A stretch of DNA of 64,000 nt from NCBI GenBank assembly GCA_040218045.1, contig JAVJQA010000041.1, positions 1 through 64,000 on the forward strand. The letters are read 5' to 3'. Below are positions 25,652-34,190 of this stretch, in pieces. A model generated the notes under the pieces. It was not told where the DNA came from. It searched no databases and worked only from the letters and a program-made list of their open reading frames with translations. A program made the translations under genes and the position numbers. This DNA is from Marinoscillum sp040218045 (GTDB lineage Bacteria > Bacteroidota > Bacteroidia > Cytophagales > Cyclobacteriaceae). Position 1 is the stretch's first letter. Each line of letters opens with the position of its first letter.

Positions 25652-25947
25652 TGTGCGATTAGCTTCTCCTTGTGCTTTTTAAGTTGTCTTCTTAGTGCCT
25701 CCACTGCTTCATCAGCAGCCGCTTCGAATGACTTGGACTCCTTTTTGGCAAAAAGCTGTTGTCCAGGGATGTTGAGTTTAATTTCCAATAACTTATTCTC
25801 ACGTTCATCATCCTTTTCTAGTCTCATGAAAACCTCTCCGTCTATGATTCGATCATAAAAGGTGTCAAGCTTATCAGCTTTCCTCTGGATAAAATCAACC
25901 AATTTCTGGTCTGCGTCGAAGTGGATAGAATGCATTTGTAACTTCAT
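25648..25947 (-). CDS. hpf: Ribosome hibernation-promoting factor (short HPF/RaiA family)
   Basis: A 99-residue protein with the HPF/RaiA fold pattern beta-alpha-beta-beta-beta-alpha: an N-terminal strand MKLQMHSIHFDADQ, an acidic middle, and the C-terminal helix ESKSFEAAADEAVEALRRQLKKHKEKL. This is the short form without the dimerisation domain. It binds the 30S decoding region in slow growth. It follows xer by 31 bases in a rpsU-xer-hpf order that is common in Bacteroidota. Its stop codon lies inside an inverted repeat. Confidence 0.92.
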   Translation of the reverse strand: MKLQMHSIHFDADQKLVDFIQRKADKLDTFYDRIIDGEVFMRLEKDDERENKLLEIKLNIPGQQLFAKKESKSFEAAADEAVEALRRQLKKHKEKLIAH

Positions 25948-25978
25948 GATTCTTAATTTTTAAGGTTTAACCATTAAT

Positions 25979-26854
25979 TTATGCCTTAGGATGGGCCTGG
26001 TCAAAAACTGACTTGAGCTTCTCCATAGAATTGTGCGTATAAACCTGCGTGGCTGCAAGGCTTGTATGGCCCAGCAAATCCTTCACAGCGTTTAGGTCTG
26101 CACCTTTGTTTAGTAAATGCGTTGCAAATGTGTGCCTCAGTACATGAGGACTTTTCTTACTGATGGTTGTCACTTGTTCCAAATATTTCTTCACCGTTCT
26201 ATACACCATCATCGGATATAGTTTTTCTCCTTTATCTGTTACCAGCAGGTACGCACACATTCCAAATTCTGTGTCGCGCTTTGCCTGGTAGTTCCTAATT
26301 AGTTTAACGATAAAATCGGAGGTTGGTATGAGTCTTTCCTTATTTCTTTTTCCTAAAACTTTAATCGAACCCTGATAAGCGTTGACATCAGAATCTTTGA
26401 GTCCGATCAATTCGGCCAGCCGTATACCAGTAGCATAAAGTAGCTCTAAGATCAATCGATCCCGTGCTCCTAAAAAGTCATCGGGAAATTCTACCTGATC
26501 CAATAAGGTAACCATTTCATTTTCCCTAACAAATGAAGGCAACCGTTTTTCTCCTTTGAGCGGTTTCAAACGACCGGTTGGATTGGCAGAAATCAGTTCT
26601 CTGCCGAGTAAAAATTTATAATAAGATTTAAGGGTAGCAATTTTTCGGTTAATAGAATTTGGCGTAATGCCAGAATCCATTAATTCAACAACCCAGCTAC
26701 GAAGGTGTGGGTGTTTAGCCTCAATCGAGTCTTGGATCTCGAAGGTTTCAGAAAGAAATACCTGGAATTGCTCTAGATCTCTACGGTAAGCTGTAAGTGT
26801 GTGTTCACTATATCGCTTCTCGTATCGCAGATATTTAAGAAAGGAGTCAATCAT
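25979..26854 (-). CDS. Tyrosine recombinase XerC/XerD family
   Basis: A 291-residue protein with a SAM-like N-terminal core-binding domain (residues 1-90) and the catalytic domain. The Arg of ATGIRLAELIGL, the HVLRHTFATHLL box, the LLGHTS His and the Tyr of QVYTHNS give the R-H-R-H-Y set. Length and context (rpsU-xer-hpf) point to the chromosomal dimer-resolution type rather than a mobile-element integrase. Which of XerC or XerD it is cannot be decided here. Its start codon directly abuts a strong hairpin. Confidence 0.9.
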   Translation of the reverse strand: MIDSFLKYLRYEKRYSEHTLTAYRRDLEQFQVFLSETFEIQDSIEAKHPHLRSWVVELMDSGITPNSINRKIATLKSYYKFLLGRELISANPTGRLKPLKGEKRLPSFVRENEMVTLLDQVEFPDDFLGARDRLILELLYATGIRLAELIGLKDSDVNAYQGSIKVLGKRNKERLIPTSDFIVKLIRNYQAKRDTEFGMCAYLLVTDKGEKLYPMMVYRTVKKYLEQVTTISKKSPHVLRHTFATHLLNKGADLNAVKDLLGHTSLAATQVYTHNSMEKLKSVFDQAHPKA

Positions 26855-26892
26855 AAGTTAGTATTCATCCTGAAGAGGGTGAATACTAACTT
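26855..26892 (-). promoter_or_regulatory. Strong intercistronic hairpin covering the xer ribosome-binding region
   Basis: AAGTTAGTATTCA (26855-26867) pairs perfectly with TGAATACTAACTT (26880-26892), and three further pairs (one G-U) leave a 6-base loop. There is no U-run, so it is not a typical terminator. It ends at the base before the xer start codon and would bury the ribosome-binding region, suggesting translational control or an RNA processing site between rpsU and xer. Confidence 0.65.
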
Positions 26893-26925
26893 AGTAATTT
26901 CATATGATAATTCCCTGTTTGGGGA

Positions 26926-27120
26926 TTAGTTATTTTCCTTCTCTTGCATGTGCTGACGGTACTCAGCTTTGATGACCTCAGTTCTTCTCTGCACAGATGG
27001 TTTTGTGAAATAAGTCCTGGATCTCAATTCTCTAAGGACACCAGTTTTTTCAAACTTCTTTTTGAATCTTTTGAGTGCCTTATCGATTGATTCGTTTTCT
27101 TTTACGTTTACTACGATCAT
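26926..27120 (-). CDS. rpsU: 30S ribosomal protein S21
   Basis: A 64-residue basic protein starting MIVVNVKENESIDKALKRFK, with the S21 core KKKFEKTGVLRELRSR and a basic tail. The open frame extends upstream to 27171, but the predicted -7 promoter box lies within that extension, so the start at 27120 is used. S21 assists initiation on the 30S subunit. It is first in rpsU-xer-hpf. Confidence 0.95.
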   Translation of the reverse strand: MIVVNVKENESIDKALKRFKKKFEKTGVLRELRSRTYFTKPSVQRRTEVIKAEYRQHMQEKENN

Positions 27121-27145
27121 TGTTGCATTATTCGTTTTGAGCCTG

Positions 27146-27176
27146 CAAAAATAGCGGAAAAATAATTCCACCCAAA
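27146..27176 (-). promoter_or_regulatory. Bacteroidota-type promoter of rpsU
   Basis: On the minus strand TTTG (27173-27176), a 19-base spacer and TATTTTTG (27146-27153) match the consensus exactly. It lies in the short gap after the acyl-CoA dehydrogenase stop codon. Confidence 0.75.
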
Positions 27177-27179
27177 ACT

Positions 27180-28343
27180 TTAACTCAATACTTCTCGGGA
27201 AATCACTAATTTTTGTATCTCAGAGGTGCCTTCACCGATTGTGCAGAGCTTAGCATCACGATAATACTTCTCAGCAGGGTAGTCTTTGGTGTATCCATAG
27301 CCTCCAAAAATCTGTACTGCTTCATTGCCCAACTCCACTGCAACTTCCGATGCGTAAAGTTTAGCCATGGCCGATTCTTTAGTTACTGGCTTGCCAACAC
27401 TATTTCTTTCTGCAGCCTGGTAGGTAAGCAGTTTTGCCGCTTCCAGCTTTGTAGCCATCTCGGCTATTTTGAACGAAATACCCTGAAAACTGGCGATCGG
27501 CTTGCCAAATTGTTCGCGTTCCTTTGAATACTTCACTGAGCATTCAAATGCTCCCTGGGCGATCCCACAGCTGAGTGCTGCTATAGAGATCCGTCCGCCA
27601 TCCAATACTTTGAGTGACTGCACAAACCCATCTCCTACTTCGCCAATCAGATTTTCCTCCGGGATCCTGCAGTTTTCAAAAATCATCTCTGCGGTCTCTG
27701 AACATCTCATCCCGAGTTTGTTTTCTTTTCGTCCTCCACTGAAACCTGGCGTGCCTCGCTCCACAATAAATGCTGAAGCATTTCGAGTTTTTCCAGTTTC
27801 TCCTGTTCGCGCTATAACTACGGCCAAATCCCCTGAAATGCCATGCGTAATGAAATTTTTGGCTCCATTGATCACCCACTCATTACCTTCTTTTACAGCA
27901 GTGGTTCTCATGTTGCCAGCATCAGATCCTGTGTTCGGTTCCGTAAGGCCCCATGCTCCGAGCCATTCACATGTGGCTAGTTTGGGAAGATATTTGCTTT
28001 TCTGTGATTCATTGGCATGCTGGAGTATATGGCCGGTACACAAACTATTATGTGCTGCCATGGACAGGCCAATTGATCCGTCTATTTTACTAAGCTCAAT
28101 GATTGCTGTCACATATTCGTGGTAACCAAAACCCGAGCCGCCGTATTCCTGAGGCACGAGCACACCCATCAGTCCAAGCGCTCCTAGTTTCTTGAAAAGT
28201 TGCTTTGGGAATTCCTGAGACTCGTCCCACTCCATTTTGTGAGGCTCTATCTCGTGCTTTCCAAATTCCCTTATCATATCAGCGATCATTCGCTGGTTCT
28301 CTTCCCGCTGGACTACCTGCGGGCTTTCTGTCAAAGTATCCAT
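27180..28343 (-). CDS. Acyl-CoA dehydrogenase
   Basis: A 387-residue FAD flavoprotein with an N-terminal helical domain, a central beta domain (WGLTEPNTGSDAGNMRT, about residues 130-146) and a C-terminal domain with FGKPIASFQG, QIFGGYGYTKDYPAEKYYRDAK and IGEGTSEIQKLVISRE. The Glu of GEGTSEIQ is the catalytic base of the short/medium-chain branch. It carries out the first beta-oxidation step or a branched-chain acyl-CoA step; the chain length cannot be read. A TTTTACGTAAAA palindrome lies 25 bases upstream of its start. It precedes rpsU in the same direction but rpsU has its own promoter. Confidence 0.93.
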   Translation of the reverse strand: MDTLTESPQVVQREENQRMIADMIREFGKHEIEPHKMEWDESQEFPKQLFKKLGALGLMGVLVPQEYGGSGFGYHEYVTAIIELSKIDGSIGLSMAAHNSLCTGHILQHANESQKSKYLPKLATCEWLGAWGLTEPNTGSDAGNMRTTAVKEGNEWVINGAKNFITHGISGDLAVVIARTGETGKTRNASAFIVERGTPGFSGGRKENKLGMRCSETAEMIFENCRIPEENLIGEVGDGFVQSLKVLDGGRISIAALSCGIAQGAFECSVKYSKEREQFGKPIASFQGISFKIAEMATKLEAAKLLTYQAAERNSVGKPVTKESAMAKLYASEVAVELGNEAVQIFGGYGYTKDYPAEKYYRDAKLCTIGEGTSEIQKLVISREVLS

Positions 28344-28368
28344 TCTTAATTAATTTGGGGTAATGTTG

Positions 28369-28380
28369 TTTTACGTAAAA
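28369..28380. promoter_or_regulatory. Palindrome upstream of the acyl-CoA dehydrogenase gene
   Basis: TTTTACGTAAAA is a perfect 12-bp dyad 25 bases from the start codon. It may be an operator for a fatty-acid or TetR-type regulator; no such regulator is in the window and the match is short. Confidence 0.3.
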
Positions 28381-28462
28381 TTAACAAGAAGGGGTAAGTG
28401 TTTAGCGAAATGTACTGTTTTTCCAGAGCTCAAAATGCATTAACCATTCAATCCAGAATAAT

Positions 28463-29218
28463 CTATTGCTCATTGAGCTTCCAGTCATATTCTTTGTAGG
28501 TCACCTTCGTGTTTTCCCCAATCTTGACATCTGCATATTGGTTGATAAATTCCCTTACAGGCATCTTATTCTTAAAATCTCCACTAAACCAATCAAAGAT
28601 TTTAGACAATTCTGCTTTGTTTTTGGTGATGTCATTTCTGAAATCATCATTGATGAAGTCTTTGGCTTGCTCGTCTAGCTGCTCATTAAGCTTCTCAGCT
28701 GTGAACGCTTCATTTCTCAATTTCGGACAAGAGTAAGAAGCACAATTTACTGCAAAATGAATTCGCGGTTCTTCCCACTTCTTTCTCAAAATACCATGCT
28801 CTACATTATTTAAGTCATAGGTCTCGCCTCCTATTTCAATGAATTTAATGTCCCAGGGGGTATTTACAAAGGGGACCTGAATACTGCTGCCAATGTCCTT
28901 GATACTTTTGACCGGGTAATGCTGAAGCACCAGGTCAATGGTGAAAGCATTGTATACATTGATCCAATAAGCAATTTGCTCTTCATCTGACCAGTTCTTG
29001 TTAGGAGCCGTGCTTTTCAATAGTTCAAGATAGGAGTTGAGCTTTTCACGATCTTTTTTGAATCCCTTATAATCCACAAATCCATCAGACCCAACATGGT
29101 CCTGAAGCAACTCAGTGAACTTCTCGTGCGAAACCGGATTTCCATTGGACTGCTGCGATTGAACCGTACTACACGCTGCAATTAAAATAAACCCTACAAT
29201 ACTGGCTATATATCTCAT
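28463..29218 (-). CDS. DUF547-domain lipoprotein
   Basis: A 251-residue protein with a lipoprotein signal (ILIAACS near residues 12-17). The DUF547 core has IAYWINVYNAFTIDLVLQHYPVKSIKDIG, HGILRKKW and FAVNCASYSCPKLRNEAF. The conserved Cys/His positions of DUF547 suggest a peptidase-like or transglutaminase-like fold, but the biochemical role of the family is not established. It is divergent from the antiporter gene. Confidence 0.85.
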   Translation of the reverse strand: MRYIASIVGFILIAACSTVQSQQSNGNPVSHEKFTELLQDHVGSDGFVDYKGFKKDREKLNSYLELLKSTAPNKNWSDEEQIAYWINVYNAFTIDLVLQHYPVKSIKDIGSSIQVPFVNTPWDIKFIEIGGETYDLNNVEHGILRKKWEEPRIHFAVNCASYSCPKLRNEAFTAEKLNEQLDEQAKDFINDDFRNDITKNKAELSKIFDWFSGDFKNKMPVREFINQYADVKIGENTKVTYKEYDWKLNEQ

Positions 29219-29317
29219 AAACAGTTTAATTTTTCAATGCTGTTAGGAACGGCTGTTCTTTTTGGCCGGTTGTAGATAATCTTATTTAATAACTAAATAG
29301 TAACTAAAAGAGTCAGC

Positions 29318-31261
29318 TTGGTAACACTTTTATCACAATACAAAGAATTACTCATCCTCATATCGGGCTTCCTCATCATAGCCCTGGCTTCCAACCAAAT
29401 CGCCAAATCTTTTCAGAAGATACGCCTTCCGCTAATAACTGGAATGATCTTCACAGGAATAATTGCGGGGCCACACATCATTGGCTTGATTCCACTGTCA
29501 GCAAAGGAGCACTTACAGTTTATCAACGAAATCGCTCTGGCTTTCATCGCATTTGCAGCAGGGGCCGAACTATATCTCCGTGAGTTGAGAAGTCGGTTCA
29601 AAAGCATTAAATGGAATACGTTTGGGCAGCTCTTTGTCACATTTGTGGCAGGATCCATTTTGGTTTATCTGTTTGCAAGCTATATCCCATACATGGCTTC
29701 ACTATCTGTAGGTGCCAAAATCTCCATAGCTACAATCACAGCGGCTATCTTTGTAGCCCGATCTCCGGCATCAGCTATCGCAGTGATTAATGAACTCCGT
29801 GCTAAAGGGCCATTTGTACAAACGGTCATGGGTGTAACGGTAGTCAAAGATTTCCTTGTGATCATCCTCTTCTCGATCTGCCTGTCTCTTGGTCAGACAT
29901 TGATTACCGGTGATGAATTCAGATTCATCAATATTCTCTTTATTCTAATTGAACTCCTGCTTTCGTTTGGGATTGGTTATTTCATTTTTGGCAATCTCCT
30001 AAAGTTCGTACTGTCCTTGAAGGTTATCAGGTTTGGTAAAACAACCCTTGTGCTACTTGTTGGATTTTCAAGCTACTTGCTCTCCCACGGCCTGGAGGCT
30101 ATATCCATTCAATATTTCGAGCACAACATTCACCTGGAGCCTTTGCTGATGTGTATACTCGCCAGCTTCTATGTGACTAACTATACCAGGTACCGGCCAG
30201 AATTTTTGAATATTCTTGAAAATACTGCTACCCCGATTTACACTGCCTTCTTCACGCTTACGGGTGCCACCTTAGCAGTCAATGTCATTGGGTCCGTGAT
30301 TGGCGTTGCGTTGATCCTATTTGGTATCCGGATATTTACCATGATAGTGGGTGCGTATGTTGGAGGTATTCTGGCAGGAGACCCAATGAAGCAAAACCAC
30401 CTTGGGTGGATGCCTTATGTCACTCAGGCAGGAGTAGGCTTAGGCCTTGCCACCGTGATTGCCGACAAGTTTCCAGGTTGGGGAGAACAGTTTGCTACGG
30501 TGATAATCGCTGTAATCGTCATCAACCAATTTGTTGGCCCACCACTCTTTAAATGGGCGATATTCAAACTAGGAGAAGACAGAAGTAAAGCACAAACCCC
30601 GGAATTTGATGGGATAAGGGATGCGATCATCTTTGGGTTTGAAAGTCAAAGTGTGGCCCTGGCCAATCAACTTAGAGAAAATGGCTGGGAAGTACAAATA
30701 GCCACAAAACTTACCAAAGGCAGCATAGAAGAGCCAGAGGGAATTAGAATTATCTATGACATTAAAGATTTCAGCAAAGCTGAATTTGATCAGATGGAGG
30801 CCGACAAAACGGAAGCGATTGTAGCTATGCTCGCGGACGAGGAAAACCTGAAGATCTGCGAAACTGCCTATCACCATTTTGGCACCAGAGATGTTATTGT
30901 GAGACTGAATCAACGCTACAACTACAACAAGTTTCTTGATTTAGACGCGAAAATTGTCGACCCGTCCACTGCCATTGTGAGTTTATTGGACCATTTTGTG
31001 AGATCGCCTCAAGCTACTTCCTTATTGCTAGGAATGGAGAAAGGTCAGGACTCCCGTGATATTGAAATTCTCAATCCGGACATTCATGGCTTGCACCTGC
31101 GCGATGTGCGGCTGCCGGGTGACGTTATTATCCTGTCCATTATTCGCGGTGGTCAGACAATCATTAGCCATGGTTATACAAGGTTGAGATTTAAAGACAT
31201 TGTGACCGTAGTTGGCTCCATTAAGAGTCTTGATCAGGTTCAGCTCAAGTTTGATCAATAG
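29318..31261 (+). CDS. CPA2-type cation:proton antiporter with RCK (TrkA) domains
   Basis: A 647-residue protein. About 12 hydrophobic segments (residues 10-415) form a Na+/H+ exchanger domain. A TrkA-N-like domain (about 430-540, starting DAIIFGFESQSVALANQL) and a TrkA-C/RCK_C domain (about 570-645, HGLHLRDVRLPGDVIILSIIRGG) follow, as in KefB-like potassium or sodium antiporters gated by nucleotide. The start is TTG at 29318, with AAAAGAG upstream; no ATG gives a better N-terminus. It is divergent from the DUF547 gene. Ion specificity is not readable. Confidence 0.9.
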   Translation: MVTLLSQYKELLILISGFLIIALASNQIAKSFQKIRLPLITGMIFTGIIAGPHIIGLIPLSAKEHLQFINEIALAFIAFAAGAELYLRELRSRFKSIKWNTFGQLFVTFVAGSILVYLFASYIPYMASLSVGAKISIATITAAIFVARSPASAIAVINELRAKGPFVQTVMGVTVVKDFLVIILFSICLSLGQTLITGDEFRFINILFILIELLLSFGIGYFIFGNLLKFVLSLKVIRFGKTTLVLLVGFSSYLLSHGLEAISIQYFEHNIHLEPLLMCILASFYVTNYTRYRPEFLNILENTATPIYTAFFTLTGATLAVNVIGSVIGVALILFGIRIFTMIVGAYVGGILAGDPMKQNHLGWMPYVTQAGVGLGLATVIADKFPGWGEQFATVIIAVIVINQFVGPPLFKWAIFKLGEDRSKAQTPEFDGIRDAIIFGFESQSVALANQLRENGWEVQIATKLTKGSIEEPEGIRIIYDIKDFSKAEFDQMEADKTEAIVAMLADEENLKICETAYHHFGTRDVIVRLNQRYNYNKFLDLDAKIVDPSTAIVSLLDHFVRSPQATSLLLGMEKGQDSRDIEILNPDIHGLHLRDVRLPGDVIILSIIRGGQTIISHGYTRLRFKDIVTVVGSIKSLDQVQLKFDQ

Positions 31262-31347
31262 TCACCATTTTTTACTAAATTCTGGATTGAGTAGTGGGAT
31301 TTATCATTACTGCTGTTCTAATTATCTCACAATAAACTTCTCGTCGT

Positions 31348-31812
31348 ATGCTCAACAAAATTTTTCCTTTAACCTTTCTGGCATTTGGTGTCCTTCTGAG
31401 TGCTTGCTCCAAGGACGAATTTGCCAGACCCAATATTGAAACACTACGGGCAGAGATCTTCGAAAAAGTTAATGAGCACAGGATCTCAATTGGTCTCATC
31501 GAATTAGAAGCCAGTGACTTATGTACGCAAATGGCCAATGAGCACAGCCAAAACATGGCGAATGGCCAAGTTGAATTTAGTCATGATGGGTTTAAAGAAC
31601 GTTTCGATGCAGCGAGTACGGAAGTTGGTGCTTCGTCCGCTGGAGAAAATTTAGCGAGCAATTTTACATCTGCTGATCAGTTGGTAAAAGGATGGTTATC
31701 AAGCCCACCACATAAAGAGAATCTAGAAGGCGATTATACGCACATGGGCATAGGTATTGCTACAGACGGAAATGGCAATACTTATTTCACTCAATTCCTG
31801 ATTAAAATCTAA
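31348..31812 (+). CDS. CAP-domain (SCP/YkwD-like) lipoprotein
   Basis: A 154-residue protein with a lipoprotein signal (LLSACSKDE, Cys near residue 20) and a compact CAP domain holding the four signatures HSQNMA, SHDGF, GENLA and HKENL. These provide the His/Glu cavity typical of bacterial YkwD-like proteins. The function of the bacterial members is poorly known. It lies 86 bases after the antiporter gene and just ahead of glyS. Confidence 0.88.
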   Translation: MLNKIFPLTFLAFGVLLSACSKDEFARPNIETLRAEIFEKVNEHRISIGLIELEASDLCTQMANEHSQNMANGQVEFSHDGFKERFDAASTEVGASSAGENLASNFTSADQLVKGWLSSPPHKENLEGDYTHMGIGIATDGNGNTYFTQFLIKI

Positions 31813-31849
31813 TTTTAAACATTCCTCTCCCAAAACATCTGCAAAATTT

Positions 31850-31857
31850 TATCTTTG
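31850..31857 (+). promoter_or_regulatory. -7 promoter element of glyS
   Basis: TATCTTTG matches TAnnTTTG exactly, but no TTTG is found 19-21 bases upstream. The element ends five bases before the glyS start codon, so the transcript would have almost no leader. Confidence 0.4.
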
Positions 31858-31862
31858 CGGCT

Positions 31863-33410
31863 ATGGCAAATTCTGGAGATACAATAACTCTTAAAAATAT
31901 ATCCTCACACTGTAAGGAATACGGTTTTGTGTACCCTTCGAGCGAGATCTATGATGGGCTTGGCGCAACCTACGATTACGGTCCTTATGGTTCTGAATTA
32001 AAGAATAACATCAAGGAGTACTGGTGGAAGGCAATGGTTCGCCTGAACGAGAACATTGTCGGAATAGATGCTGCAATTTTTATGCACCCTACTACCTGGA
32101 AAGCTTCAGGTCACGTAGATGCCTTCAATGATCCATTGATTGACAATAAAGATTCTAAAAAGAGATATCGTGCGGATGTGCTGGTAGAAGAGCACATTGC
32201 CAAGATTCAGGGTAAGATTGACAAGGAAGTCGGGAAAGCCGCCAAGAGATTTGGAGATGCTTTTGACGAAGCACAATTTGTTGCCACCAATGAAAGGGTG
32301 GCGGGATACACCGGCCAGATTGAAGAGATTGAATCCAGAATGAAATCTGCGGTGGAAACAGGGAATCTGGAAGCATTCAAACAACTGATCGTAGATTTAG
32401 AAATAGCCGATCCGGTATCTGGATCCAGAAACTGGACAGATGTGCGCCAGTTCAACCTAATGTTTAGCACAGAGTTAGGTTCTGTAGCTGATGAAACTGG
32501 CAAGATTTACCTGAGACCAGAAACCGCCCAGGGAATTTTTGTGAATTACCTGAATGTGCAGAAATCAAGTCGGATGCGATTGCCATTTGGTATCGCTCAG
32601 ATTGGCAAGGCTTTCAGGAATGAAATTATCGCCCGGCAGTTTATCTTCAGAATGCGGGAGTTTGAGCAAATGGAAATGCAATTTTTCATTAAGCCCGGCA
32701 CTGAGATGGAGTGGTACGAGCACTGGAAAGAAAAGCGAATCAAATGGCACAAAGCACTTGGCCTTGGAGATGATAATTATCGTTTTCATGATCACCTCAA
32801 CCTTGCTCACTATGCAAATGCAGCATGTGACATTGAATTCAACTTCCCGATGGGATTCAAAGAGCTTGAAGGCATCCATTCAAGAACTGATTTTGACTTA
32901 AGCGCTCACGAGAAGCATTCAGGTAAAAAACTTCAGTTTTTTGACAATGATCTGAATGAAAGCTATGTGCCTTATGTGCTGGAAACCTCTATTGGCCTGG
33001 ACCGGATGTTCCTTGCAGTGATGTCAGCAGCGTATACTGAAGAAAAACTAGCTGATGGAAGTGAAAGAACTGTACTGAAGATTCCTCCAGCTTTGGCGCC
33101 AGTAAAAGTAGCCGTATTGCCACTACTCAACAAAGACGGACTTCCTGAAAAGGCCGAGGAGATCATGAAAGAAGTAAAACTGGACTTCAATGCCCAGTAT
33201 GATCATAAGGATGCGATTGGCAAGCGCTATAGACGACAGGACGCAATCGGGACTCCTTACTGCGTAACTGTAGATCATCAAACGCTTGACGATAACACAG
33301 TGACTATCCGCGAGCGTGACAGCATGGAACAGCAGCGGGTTTCTATTCCTGAGCTGATTAAGACTTTGGAGGAAAAGGTGAGTTTAAAAAACTTGTTAAA
33401 ATCCCTCTAA
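31863..33410 (+). CDS. glyS: Glycyl-tRNA synthetase (dimeric class II type)
   Basis: A 515-residue class II synthetase beginning MANSGDTITLKNISSHCKEYGFVYPSSEIYDG. Motifs visible are YDYGPYGSELKNNIKEYWW, LRPETAQGIFVNY, FGIAQIGKAFRNEI (motif 2) and YVLETSIGLDRMFLAV (motif 3), plus the C-terminal anticodon-binding domain with RYRRQDAIGTPYCVTVD. This is the single-chain alpha2 type rather than the alpha2beta2 bacterial form. The next gene begins at the base after its stop codon. Confidence 0.96.
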   Translation: MANSGDTITLKNISSHCKEYGFVYPSSEIYDGLGATYDYGPYGSELKNNIKEYWWKAMVRLNENIVGIDAAIFMHPTTWKASGHVDAFNDPLIDNKDSKKRYRADVLVEEHIAKIQGKIDKEVGKAAKRFGDAFDEAQFVATNERVAGYTGQIEEIESRMKSAVETGNLEAFKQLIVDLEIADPVSGSRNWTDVRQFNLMFSTELGSVADETGKIYLRPETAQGIFVNYLNVQKSSRMRLPFGIAQIGKAFRNEIIARQFIFRMREFEQMEMQFFIKPGTEMEWYEHWKEKRIKWHKALGLGDDNYRFHDHLNLAHYANAACDIEFNFPMGFKELEGIHSRTDFDLSAHEKHSGKKLQFFDNDLNESYVPYVLETSIGLDRMFLAVMSAAYTEEKLADGSERTVLKIPPALAPVKVAVLPLLNKDGLPEKAEEIMKEVKLDFNAQYDHKDAIGKRYRRQDAIGTPYCVTVDHQTLDDNTVTIRERDSMEQQRVSIPELIKTLEEKVSLKNLLKSL

Positions 33411-34190
33411 GTGCTTCTGTTTATCCTGATTGCGGTTTCGGTTTTCGCCTTTGTCACTTATAGATCCAATCGATTTCAGGAAATGATAGCCTCAGAAGGG
33501 TGGACTTCTGCGCTGAACAAGTCAGAGCGCTTTTCACTCCAGAAGCATTTTGCATATTACAGATACCTGCCCCCACGGTCACAGAAAATATTTGAATATC
33601 GGGTCAATCGCTTTCGAAACCTGACCAAATTTGTGCCCCGTGAAATGGACCAGGTCACTTCTGAGATGGAAATCCTGATTTCAGCATCGGCAGTACAGCT
33701 GACATTTGGTTATGATGACGTATTCCTCGCACATTTTGAGCGGATTATCATCTATCCGGATCACTTCTTTAGTCGATCTGACCAGCGCTATCATAAGGGA
33801 GAAGTAAACCCGGCAATGGGAGTAATTGTGCTTTCCTGGAAACATTTTGTGGAAGGCTATGCTGCTGATGAAGGATTAAACCTGGGGCTACATGAGATGG
33901 CTCATGCCCTTCAGTTGGAAAACATCATCATGAATGACGAGTTCGATTTTATGAGTAGTGATGACATCCAGATCTGGCATGAGTTGGCCAATGCAGAAAT
34001 GACCAAAATTCACAATCAGGAAGTTGCATTTTTCAGGGAATATGCATCCACCAATCATGCCGAATTCTTCGCGGTAGCAGTTGAAAACTTTTTTGAGCGA
34101 CCGAAGGAATTCTTCGAGCACAATAAGCCGCTATACAAAACCCTTTGCAGTTTGTTGAAACAAGATCCATTGCTGCTTAAAAGACGCTAA
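33411..34190 (+). CDS. mtfA: MtfA-like zinc peptidase (M90 family)
   Basis: A 259-residue protein starting at GTG, directly after the glyS TAA with no spacer, so it is probably translationally coupled. An N-terminal hydrophobic segment is followed by the MtfA region. This has QLTFGYDDVFLAHFERIIIYP, the zinc motif HEMAH (near residue 160, in LGLHEMAHALQLEN) and the downstream Glu of HAEFFAVAVENFFERP. In E. coli MtfA interacts with Mlc in glucose-PTS control; a different role is likely here because no PTS is visible. Its stop overlaps that of the convergent TPR gene. Confidence 0.88.
   Translation: MLLFILIAVSVFAFVTYRSNRFQEMIASEGWTSALNKSERFSLQKHFAYYRYLPPRSQKIFEYRVNRFRNLTKFVPREMDQVTSEMEILISASAVQLTFGYDDVFLAHFERIIIYPDHFFSRSDQRYHKGEVNPAMGVIVLSWKHFVEGYAADEGLNLGLHEMAHALQLENIIMNDEFDFMSSDDIQIWHELANAEMTKIHNQEVAFFREYASTNHAEFFAVAVENFFERPKEFFEHNKPLYKTLCSLLKQDPLLLKRR

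Noticed and set aside
25979..26854. Tyrosine recombinase as integrase of a mobile element
   Set aside because: It lies in the conserved rpsU-xer-hpf order, has the Xer length and shows no att-like repeats or element genes nearby.
27121..27171. N-terminal extension of S21
   Set aside because: It contains the rpsU promoter and is not part of the S21 family.
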